A program made the translations under genes and the position numbers. A DNA stretch of 64,000 nucleotides from Ramlibacter algicola. Its GTDB lineage: Bacteria; Pseudomonadota; Gammaproteobacteria; Burkholderiales; Burkholderiaceae_C. The notes under the pieces were generated by a model. That model saw nothing but the letters and a program-made list of their open reading frames with translations. It did not search any database and was not told the DNA's origin. Shown here piece by piece: positions 32,882-39,718 of the stretch (the first letter of the stretch is position 1; each line of letters begins with the position of its first letter). Location of the stretch: assembly GCF_016641735.1 (NCBI RefSeq), contig NZ_JAEDAO010000001.1, forward strand, positions 3,658,001-3,722,000, in the 5' to 3' direction.

Positions 32882-33241
32882 TCAGGTGTAGCAGGGCCCG
32901 GTGGCGCGCACCTCGACGGTGGCCCACTGTGCCGCCGGGCACTCGCGCGCGATCGCGATCGCCTCGTCGCGATCCGCCGCTTCCACGAGGAAGAACCCGC
33001 CGACCATCTCCTTGGCTTCCGCGAACGGGCCATCGACGAGCCGCGCCGCGCCGTTGCGCACCTGCACGCGCGCCGCGTTCGCGTCCGGCGAGCTGAGCGA
33101 CTCCACCGCCTTGAGCTTGCCGCGCCGCTTCAGCTCGTCGGCGAACTGGAGCATGCGGTCGAACACTTGCTTGCCCTGCGCTTCCGTGCGCGTGGCCCGC
33201 TGGGCCGGGTCTTCGACAATGAGGAGCATGTAGGCAGCCAT
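32882..33241 (-). CDS. YCII/DGPF domain protein (first in the cluster)
   Basis: 119 residues with the signature LVDGPFAEAKEMVGGFFLVEA. It precedes the predicted ECF42 promoter, so it is outside the autoregulated transcript unless read from further upstream. No TGTCGA is seen before it. An inverted repeat CTAGG/CCTAG (32857-32872) lies just after its stop. Upstream are three family C palindromes. Confidence 0.86.
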   Translation of the reverse strand: MAAYMLLIVEDPAQRATRTEAQGKQVFDRMLQFADELKRRGKLKAVESLSSPDANAARVQVRNGAARLVDGPFAEAKEMVGGFFLVEAADRDEAIAIARECPAAQWATVEVRATGPCYT

Positions 33242-33262
33242 GCCGGCATTCTGCGCGACCTT

Positions 33263-33376
33263 GTCGTTCCCGCGAAGGCGGAAATCCGGGGCCGTCCGCC
33301 CAGCCTCGTCGTCATCCCCGCGGAGGCGGGGACGCATCGCTTCCATCTTTGTCATTCCGGCTTTCGCCGGAATGAC
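33263..33376. repeat. Family C palindromes, three units
   Basis: Unit 1 TTCCCGCGAAGGCGGAAA (33267-33284), unit 2 TCCCCGCGGAGGCGGGGA (33315-33332), unit 3 GTCATTCCGGC with TTTCGCCGGAATGAC (33351-33376). Each forms a short GC-rich hairpin. They lie between the ECF-associated gene and the end of the oxidase operon. A second cluster is at 38785-38877. Confidence 0.82.
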
Positions 33377-33399
33377 AGACGTGCGGAATGAGAGCGGAT

Positions 33400-34293
33400 T
33401 CAAGCCTTCGCCGCCCCCTGCCGCACCAGCAGCCGTCCCAGCAGCACCAGCGCCGACACGACGTACGCCAGTCCCGCCGGTACCCACATCACGAGGCCGC
33501 CGAGCTGCTGGTCCTCGACCGGGTCGATGCCGAGTGCGTTGGACGTCGCGATGTAGGGCTCGTACCAGGCCGTCGGGGCGAGGCTCAGGAGCGCGCCCAA
33601 GGCGGCGGTGTGCAGCATGGTGGTGAACAGCAGGCCGACGGCCTGGCCGGTGCCGATGGACTGGCGGGCGTCGTGGCCGAGCGCGGCCCACCAGAAGAAC
33701 AACGCGGTGCCGAGGAAGCTCGCGTGCTGCAGCACATGCAGGCCCTCGTGCGTCAACGCGGCGCTGAAGAACGACGGAACGTGCCACAGCCACAGCGCGA
33801 GCGCATGCAGCCCCCAGGCGACGACGGGATCGGTGAGCGTGGACCACACCGCCCCGACGGGGCCGCTCTGCGTGAACCGGCCCAGGGCCTGCCGCACGCC
33901 CGGCTCGAAGGCCCAGGTCCAGGCGGCGAGCGGGCGGCCGATCACCACCAGCGGCGCGGCGATGACCATCAGCAGTTCGTGCTGCACCATGTGCGCGGAA
34001 AACAGCTGCCCGCCCAGCGTGTCCAGCGGCGACACGAGCGCGAGCACCAGCGTCAGCCAGCCGGCGACGAAGGCGGCCACGGTGCTGCCGTGGATGCCAC
34101 GCCCCTGCCCTGCCCGTGCCCACAGGCGCCGCACGCCATGCAGGTACAGGCCGAGCGCGAACACGAGCGACCCGACCAGCCAGGGCGCGAAATTCCACTG
34201 CCACGGCGAGACGGCCGCAGGCGCCGCTTCCGGCACGTGCGCGAGCGCTGCTGCCGGCAGCAGCGTCAGGGCAAGCAGGGCGAGAGGACCCAT
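33400..34293 (-). CDS. ctaG: Cytochrome c oxidase assembly protein, caa3_CtaG family
   Basis: 297 residues, about seven membrane helices after a signal-like start (LALLALTLLPAAALA). Family features: HMVQHELLMVIAAPLVVIGRP, LWHVPSFFSAALTHEGLHVLQH, and FTTMLHTAALGALLSL with conserved His, suited to copper delivery to the oxidase. It is the last gene of the operon and overlaps the small membrane protein gene by 28 nt. Confidence 0.88.
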   Translation of the reverse strand: MGPLALLALTLLPAAALAHVPEAAPAAVSPWQWNFAPWLVGSLVFALGLYLHGVRRLWARAGQGRGIHGSTVAAFVAGWLTLVLALVSPLDTLGGQLFSAHMVQHELLMVIAAPLVVIGRPLAAWTWAFEPGVRQALGRFTQSGPVGAVWSTLTDPVVAWGLHALALWLWHVPSFFSAALTHEGLHVLQHASFLGTALFFWWAALGHDARQSIGTGQAVGLLFTTMLHTAALGALLSLAPTAWYEPYIATSNALGIDPVEDQQLGGLVMWVPAGLAYVVSALVLLGRLLVRQGAAKA

Positions 34294-34598
34294 GCGGCGA
34301 ACCACATCACGAGGACCAGCAAGGCGGACAGCGCTGCGACGGCCGTCGCCGATGCGGCCAGGAAGCGCCGCGTCTCGTCCGGCCCCTGCGTCGCCGAATC
34401 CGACGGCATCGCATGCAGGCGCCAGTCGCGGCGCGAGAGCAGCGCGCAGGCGGCGGTGAGCAGGAACGCCAGGACCGCGACCGCGTGCAGCGCAACGCGC
34501 GTCTGCGTCGAGCATTGCGGCGTCACCAGCGACAACATCAGGCTTTGCGCGCCCAGCGCGATGGAAGGCGCGATGAGGAGTCCGAGGAACGTGGGCAT
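34266..34598 (-). CDS. Small three-helix membrane protein in the oxidase operon
   Basis: 110 residues. Three hydrophobic segments (IAPSIALGAQSLMLSLVT, ALHAVAVLAFLLTAACALL and AASATAVAALSALLVLVMWF). No family motif is recognised. It lies 12 nt after coxIII and overlaps ctaG. By position it could be an oxidase subunit IV-like or assembly protein; this is inference only. Confidence 0.72.
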   Translation of the reverse strand: MPTFLGLLIAPSIALGAQSLMLSLVTPQCSTQTRVALHAVAVLAFLLTAACALLSRRDWRLHAMPSDSATQGPDETRRFLAASATAVAALSALLVLVMWFAAWVLSPCLP

Positions 34599-34610
34599 GC
34601 GGTGGCTCCC

Positions 34611-35225
34611 CTAGGTGGCGCGGGCGCCCCAGTACAGGACGAGGTAGATCGGCAGCCACGAGAACACCACGAAGTACCAGTAGAACGCGTTCTCGCTGAC
34701 GTCGGTGTAACGCTTGCCTTCCAGCGGGCCGGTGAAGAACAGCACGCCCAGCACGATCGAATCGAAGACGTCGGTCACGAGGTGGGTGGTGTGCAGGCCC
34801 AGGAGCATCCAGACGATGGAGCCGTAGGCGTTGGTGTCCCAGCGGACGTTGAGCGACGCGAACTCCAGCACCCGCACCCCGAGGAACGCCACGCCGACGG
34901 CGATCGACACCCAGAGCCACAGCCGCACGCCGGCCAGGTCGTAGCGTTCGGCGGCCTTCTTGGTGAAGTGGTTCGGCACCAGGCTCACCAGCATGATCAC
35001 GGTGTTCACCGTGCCCCACAGCAGGTCGGGAGCTTTCACGCCCAGCGGCCAGTTGTCCGCGTGGCTGCGCAGGTAGAAGTAGGTCATGACCGCGAGCGCG
35101 AACACCGTGCCCTCGACGGCCATCAGGCCCAGCGTGCCCCACCACATCATGGTGCGGTGGGAGAACACCACGGTCGGCAGCGCGGAGACGTCCAGCGCCG
35201 TGCCGTCGCGCGCCACTTCGCTCAT
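34611..35225 (-). CDS. ctaE: Cytochrome c oxidase subunit III
   Basis: 204 residues, five helices, as in bacterial caa3/bo3-type subunit III. Motifs: TMMWWGTLGLMAVEGTVFAL, the conserved Glu of EGTVF, LLGLHTTHLVTDV, and YWYFVVFSWLPIYLVLYW at the end. It overlaps the subunit I gene by 4 nt (ATGA). Confidence 0.92.
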   Translation of the reverse strand: MSEVARDGTALDVSALPTVVFSHRTMMWWGTLGLMAVEGTVFALAVMTYFYLRSHADNWPLGVKAPDLLWGTVNTVIMLVSLVPNHFTKKAAERYDLAGVRLWLWVSIAVGVAFLGVRVLEFASLNVRWDTNAYGSIVWMLLGLHTTHLVTDVFDSIVLGVLFFTGPLEGKRYTDVSENAFYWYFVVFSWLPIYLVLYWGARAT

Positions 35226-37180
35226 GACGCCTTCTCCACTGCCAGCGCCCGGCGCACTTCGGCGCGCTTGGGCCAGAACCAGATCGTCAGCGCGATCGCG
35301 ACCGGGATCGTCCCCCACACGACCGCCCAGGGCGTGAACACGAGGCCGGTGAACAGGATCGTCGTGCAGATGGCCGCGACGAAGGGCCAGGGCGTCGGCG
35401 CGGGGAAGGTGGTGCGGTGGTCGGGCTTCGCGTCGATCACGGTCGTGATCAGGTGCTCTCGAATGCCGGCGGAGAGCCCCGCGACGTGGGTCGGCGCGCC
35501 GGCCGGCGGCACTTCCCACAGCGGATACGGACCATGCACCACGGGAATGCGGTGGAAGTTCGGCGGCGCGGGCGGCGAGTCCGTCGCCCACTCCAGCGTG
35601 CCCGCACCCCATGGATCCGGTCCCGCGACCTCACCGGCGCGCCGGCTCCGGATCGCATTGGCCAGGGTCAGGAAGATGCCGAACGCGAACGCGTACGAGC
35701 CGATCGACGACAGCAGGTTCAGCCCGTCCCAGCCCATGCCGGACTGGTAGGTGTAGATGCGCCGCGGCATCCCTTGCAGGCCGAGCACGTGCATCGGGAA
35801 GAAGGCGACGTTGAAGGCGACGAACATGGTCCAGAACGACGCCTTGCCCAGCTTCTCCGACATCACGCGGCCGGTGAACTTGGGATACCAGTAGTAGAGC
35901 GCGCCGAACAACGGGAACACCGCGCCGCCGATCAGCACGTAATGCAGGTGCGCGACGACGAAGTAGGTGTCGTGCACCTGCGTGTCCAGCGACACCGATG
36001 CGAGCATCAGGCCGGTCATGCCGCCGATCACGAGGATGAAGAAGAACGACAGCGCGTACAGCATCGGCGTGCGCAGCACCAGGCGGCCACCGCCGATCGT
36101 CGCCAGCCAGCAGAAGATCTGCGTCGCACTGGGGATCGCGATCAGCATGCTGGCCGCGGTGAAGAAGGTCTTGCCCAGGTCCGGCAGGTTGGTCGCGAAC
36201 ATGTGGTGCACCCACAGGCCGAACGACAGGAACGCGGTGGCGATCAGCGACAGCACCATCGCCGTGTAGCCGAAGACCGGACGTTTGGTGAAGGTGGAGA
36301 TGATCGCGGACATGAACCCGAGGCCGGGCATGAAGATCAGGTAGACCTCGGGGTGGCCGAAGAACCAGAACAGGTGCTGCCACAGGATGGCGTCGCCGCC
36401 CTCGGCCGGGTTGTAGAAGTGCGTACCGACCAGCCGGTCCAGCAGCAGCGCGGTGCTGGAAAGCATCACCGCCGGCATCGCGAACAGCACGGCGAACGCG
36501 GTGACCAGCATCGCCCACACGAACAACGGCATGCGGCCCAGCGTCATGCCCGGCGCGCGCAGCTTGAACACCGTCGTGATGACCACCACCGCCTCCAGCA
36601 GCGCCGCGAGCTCGGTGTACGTGATCATCTGCGCCCAGAAGTCGATGCGCTTGCCCGGCGAGTAGTCCGGGCCGGACAGCGGCGGGTACGCGAACCAGCC
36701 GGCGTCGCCCGCGCTGTTGAAGGCGAACGCGATCCACAGCATCGTCCCGCCTGCCAGGAAGACGTAGTACGCGTAGGCGTTCATGCGCGGGAACGCCACG
36801 CTGCGCGCGCCGATCATCAGCGGCACGAAGTAGGTCGCCATGGCCTGCATCACCGGCACGGCGAACAGGAACATCATGGTCGAGCCGTGCATGGTGAAGA
36901 CCTGGTTGTAGAGATCCGGTCCCATGAGGCCGTTCTCCGGCCGCGACAGCTGCAATCGCATCGCCGCCGCGAGCAACCCGCCGAGCGCGAAGAACGCGAG
37001 CGTGGTGACGAGGAAGCGCGTGGCGATCGTCTTGTGGTTGATGGCGCAGAACCAGCCCAGCAGGCCGGGTGGGTCGGACCAGGTGCGGTCCAGCGCCAGC
37101 GCCGCGGCACTGCCGGCCGGTGCGCCATCTTTCAGGTGCGCGCCGCTCTCGTCGGGCTGCTCGCCCAGCGGTCCCCTCAT
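35222..37180 (-). CDS. ctaD: Cytochrome c oxidase subunit I
   Basis: 652 residues. Holds heme a, heme a3 and CuB. CuB/cross-link site WFFGHPEVY, the His pair WVHHMF, and heme ligands in VAHLHYVL; TMHGSTMMFLF carries the first heme ligand. After the core (to about 545) is a polar loop and two extra helices at the C-terminus (PWPFVAAICTTILFTGLVF). The ATG overlaps the subunit II stop (ATGA). Confidence 0.95.
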   Translation of the reverse strand: MRGPLGEQPDESGAHLKDGAPAGSAAALALDRTWSDPPGLLGWFCAINHKTIATRFLVTTLAFFALGGLLAAAMRLQLSRPENGLMGPDLYNQVFTMHGSTMMFLFAVPVMQAMATYFVPLMIGARSVAFPRMNAYAYYVFLAGGTMLWIAFAFNSAGDAGWFAYPPLSGPDYSPGKRIDFWAQMITYTELAALLEAVVVITTVFKLRAPGMTLGRMPLFVWAMLVTAFAVLFAMPAVMLSSTALLLDRLVGTHFYNPAEGGDAILWQHLFWFFGHPEVYLIFMPGLGFMSAIISTFTKRPVFGYTAMVLSLIATAFLSFGLWVHHMFATNLPDLGKTFFTAASMLIAIPSATQIFCWLATIGGGRLVLRTPMLYALSFFFILVIGGMTGLMLASVSLDTQVHDTYFVVAHLHYVLIGGAVFPLFGALYYWYPKFTGRVMSEKLGKASFWTMFVAFNVAFFPMHVLGLQGMPRRIYTYQSGMGWDGLNLLSSIGSYAFAFGIFLTLANAIRSRRAGEVAGPDPWGAGTLEWATDSPPAPPNFHRIPVVHGPYPLWEVPPAGAPTHVAGLSAGIREHLITTVIDAKPDHRTTFPAPTPWPFVAAICTTILFTGLVFTPWAVVWGTIPVAIALTIWFWPKRAEVRRALAVEKAS

Positions 37181-38214
37181 CGCAGGCTCCCCAGGTAAGT
37201 CACGACGGCGTCCAGGTCTTCGCGCGACAGCGGCACCGCGGGCATGTTGGTGCCGGGCTTGTGCTTCTGCGGATCCCGGATCCAGTCCGCCAGCGCCTCG
37301 CGCGTGTTCGGCAGCGTGCCGGCCGCCAGCGTCGAGCGCGACGCGACGTGCGTGAGGTCGGGCGCCTTCTTGCCCTGCGCCTGCGTGCCGTTCACGGTGT
37401 GGCACATCGCGCAGGCCGTCGATTCGAACACCGTTCGACCGCGCACGGCCTGCGCGTCCGTCGGTGGCTGCGCCGGCTGGCGCTGCGCCTGCAGCCAGGC
37501 CTGGTAGCGCTCGGGCGTCTCGGCCACCACCAGCAGCCCCATCAGCGCGTGCTGGTAACCGCAGAACTCGGCGCACTGGCCGCGGTACACGCCGGGCTGG
37601 TCGGCGCGGAAGGTGACCATCGCAGTGCGGCCCGGGATCAGGTCGCGCTTGCCTGCGAGGTTCGGCAGCCACAGGCTGTGGATCACGTCGTCGGAGCGCA
37701 GCTGCACGATCACCGGGCGGCCGACGGGCACGTGGATCTCGTTGGCGGTCTCGACGCGGTCGGACACGTGCTCGCCATCGAGGTACTTCACCGTCCACCA
37801 CCACTGGTGCGCGGTGACCTCCAGCGACACGGCATCCTTGAGCGACAGGCGCGCGATCGCGCGGTCGGTGAACACGCTGGCGACCACCAGCACCAGCAGC
37901 AGCACGGTGATCGCGCCGACGCCCAGCCCGACGCGGCGCGTCGCGCGACGCTCGGGGTCCGCCAGCGGCGACACGTCACCGGGCGCGGTGTGCGGCGCCC
38001 GCGGCGCGCGCCACAGCGCCACCAGCAGCACCGCGAGCACGACGCCGAACACGACGGCGCAGATCGCGACGAACAGGTTCCACAGCTGCCCGATGTGGCC
38101 GGCCTGCGGGCCCATCGGCTCGAACACCTGGTGCGCGGCATCGGGCGTCGGCGTGGCGGCGAGCACGGCGGCAGCCAGCGCCGACAACGCGAGCACAACG
38201 GCGAGGCGCTTCAT
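37177..38214 (-). CDS. coxB: Cytochrome c oxidase subunit II with fused cytochrome c domain (caa3 type)
   Basis: 345 residues. Signal peptide, two membrane helices (LWNLFVAICAVVFGVVLAVL and VGAITVLLLVLVVASVF), the aromatic WWWTVKY electron entry, CuA site CAEFCGYQHALM, and a C-terminal heme c domain with CAMCH and a Met ligand in NMPAVPL. The fused heme makes this a caa3-type enzyme accepting electrons from a c-type cytochrome. ATGA overlap with the cytochrome c gene. Confidence 0.95.
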   Translation of the reverse strand: MKRLAVVLALSALAAAVLAATPTPDAAHQVFEPMGPQAGHIGQLWNLFVAICAVVFGVVLAVLLVALWRAPRAPHTAPGDVSPLADPERRATRRVGLGVGAITVLLLVLVVASVFTDRAIARLSLKDAVSLEVTAHQWWWTVKYLDGEHVSDRVETANEIHVPVGRPVIVQLRSDDVIHSLWLPNLAGKRDLIPGRTAMVTFRADQPGVYRGQCAEFCGYQHALMGLLVVAETPERYQAWLQAQRQPAQPPTDAQAVRGRTVFESTACAMCHTVNGTQAQGKKAPDLTHVASRSTLAAGTLPNTREALADWIRDPQKHKPGTNMPAVPLSREDLDAVVTYLGSLR

Positions 38215-38888
38215 TGCTGCGGCCCTCCGGTGGGCTGCTCGGGCGGCAGGATCTCGGGCTTGATCGGCATCTTCGGCCGCGCGTTCTCCGCCTCGCCGGG
38301 ATACATCGTGTCGGACCGCGAGGGCGCGACGTCCTTGCGCAGCTGCCCGCCCATCGAGCGCACGTAGGCCACGATCTGCCAGACCTGGTCCTCGGGGATG
38401 TGGCCGCCGAACGAGGGCATGCCGTTCGGCCGGCCCTGCACGATGCTCTGGAAGATCTGGGCCGGCTCGCCGCCATAGCGCCAGTGCTCGTCCATCAGCG
38501 CCGGTCCCATGCCGCCCCCGCCGTTGGCGTGGCAGCCACCGCAGTTGTACCAACGGTACAGGCGCTTGCCCTGCGCCACGCCGTAGGCATTGCCTTCGTA
38601 CGGACTGCGCGGGCTTGCGGCGTTGCGGACCAGGTCCGTGCGCGGCTGCGCGGGCTGGTTGGCGGACTGCCGCTCCCCGGCCTGCTGCGGCGTTGCGTTC
38701 GGAAGCGGCGTGCGGAAGGTGCGCTCCTCGCGCTCGCAGGCGGCGAGGGCGACGACGAGCGAAAGGATCAGCAACGCACCGACCCGTCGTCCCCGCGGAG
38801 GCGGGGACCCACCGGTTCCGTTCGCATGCTCGTGCCAGGCGGGAGCGGTGGATTCCCGCCTTCGCGGGAATGACGACAGGCGGCTCAT
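38211..38888 (-). CDS. Membrane-anchored c-type cytochrome; N-terminus carries family C repeats
   Basis: 225 residues from ATG 38888. Heme motif CGGCH with the Met ligand likely in GMPSFGGHI; lipobox-like LVVALAAC suggests a lipoprotein. It is the obvious link between the PQQ enzyme and the oxidase. Residues 6-35 (SFPRRRESTAP to PPPRGRR) are a translated family C repeat lying in front of the signal peptide, so the real start may be the TTG in GALLILSL, giving an unusually uncharged start, or the repeat may be tolerated. Overlaps by ATGA on both sides. Confidence 0.82.
   Translation of the reverse strand: MSRLSSFPRRRESTAPAWHEHANGTGGSPPPRGRRVGALLILSLVVALAACEREERTFRTPLPNATPQQAGERQSANQPAQPRTDLVRNAASPRSPYEGNAYGVAQGKRLYRWYNCGGCHANGGGGMGPALMDEHWRYGGEPAQIFQSIVQGRPNGMPSFGGHIPEDQVWQIVAYVRSMGGQLRKDVAPSRSDTMYPGEAENARPKMPIKPEILPPEQPTGGPQQ
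38785..38877. repeat. Family C palindromes, two units, inside the cytochrome c gene
   Basis: Unit 1 GTCCCCGCGGAGGCGGGGAC (38789-38808) and unit 2 GATTCCCGCCTTCGCGGGAA with TGACGAC (38851-38877). They are inverted relative to each other. They occupy the 5' end of the cytochrome c reading frame. With the cluster at 33263 they bracket the oxidase genes. Confidence 0.82.
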
Positions 38889-39718
38889 GGCGTCCCCTCC
38901 ACCCGCGGCACGCCGTACTCCGCGAGGATGGTGTCGATCTCGGCCCGATGCCGCACCAGCGCTTCGTCGACGCGTTGACGCAGTGCGTCCTCGCCGCGGC
39001 GCACGCCGACGGCGATCTCGAAGGCGAACGGTTGCACGCGCGCCAGGTCCGGCGGCGCGGCCATCGGCGCGACGCGCATCGGCACCGACGCACGCTTGGC
39101 GAAGTAGCCGGCCTGCGGCCCCCACACGATGCCCGCGTCGAGTTCCCCGGCGGCGATGGCCTCGACGATGCGCTGCGCCGCCGGCTTGTCGCCGGGAATC
39201 GGGAAGCCGACCACATGCGCTCCCGCCGCATGCCGCGCGAGCGCGAAGCCGGGTGGCGACGTCGCCTGGTCGTCGCCGATCAGCTGGATGCCGATGCGGC
39301 GGCCCGCGAGCTGCGGGTCGTCGAAGCTGGACGGCGGCTCGCCCGCGCCTTCGCGCTGCACCCACGCGTAGCTGGAGCGGTAGTACGGCCGGGTCGGCGC
39401 GACGCGCTCGAAGCCCGCCGGCACGCCGATGAGCACGTCGCAGTCGCCCGCGCCGAGCGTCTTGCGCACGAAGCCGCGCCGGTCCGGCAGCCACGCGAAC
39501 TGCAGGTCGACGCCGAGGTCCATCGCCAGCAGGCGCGCGATGCGATTCTCGAAGCCGCTGCCGTCGGCGCGCGAATACGGCAGGTTGTCCGGATCGGCGC
39601 ACACGCGCAGGACGTCGCTGGGCGCATGCACTTTCACCGGCGGCGTGCGCAAGGCTTCGATCGGCTGCGCGAACGCCGGAGCCACGACGACGGCAGCCAG
39701 CAAGGCGAGAAGGCGCAT
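38885..39718 (-). CDS. XoxJ/MxaJ-like periplasmic binding protein of a quinoprotein dehydrogenase
   Basis: 277 residues. Signal peptide LLALLAAVVVAPAFAQ, then a family 3 solute-binding fold: VLRVCADPDNLPYSRADGSGFENRIARLL (split here at residue 20 in reading), DCDVLIGVPAGFERV and GIVWGPQAGYFAKR. Such proteins accompany methanol/ethanol quinoproteins and are proposed to help activate the dehydrogenase rather than to feed an ABC transporter; no ABC genes are present. The start shares one base with the dehydrogenase stop (TGATG). Confidence 0.85.
   Translation of the reverse strand: MRLLALLAAVVVAPAFAQPIEALRTPPVKVHAPSDVLRVCADPDNLPYSRADGSGFENRIARLLAMDLGVDLQFAWLPDRRGFVRKTLGAGDCDVLIGVPAGFERVAPTRPYYRSSYAWVQREGAGEPPSSFDDPQLAGRRIGIQLIGDDQATSPPGFALARHAAGAHVVGFPIPGDKPAAQRIVEAIAAGELDAGIVWGPQAGYFAKRASVPMRVAPMAAPPDLARVQPFAFEIAVGVRRGEDALRQRVDEALVRHRAEIDTILAEYGVPRVEGTP

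Noticed and set aside
35222..37804. Longer form of CoxI starting upstream of 37180
   Set aside because: The extra sequence overlaps the CoxII heme domain in another frame and has no homology-like pattern; ATGA coupling at 37180 is clear.
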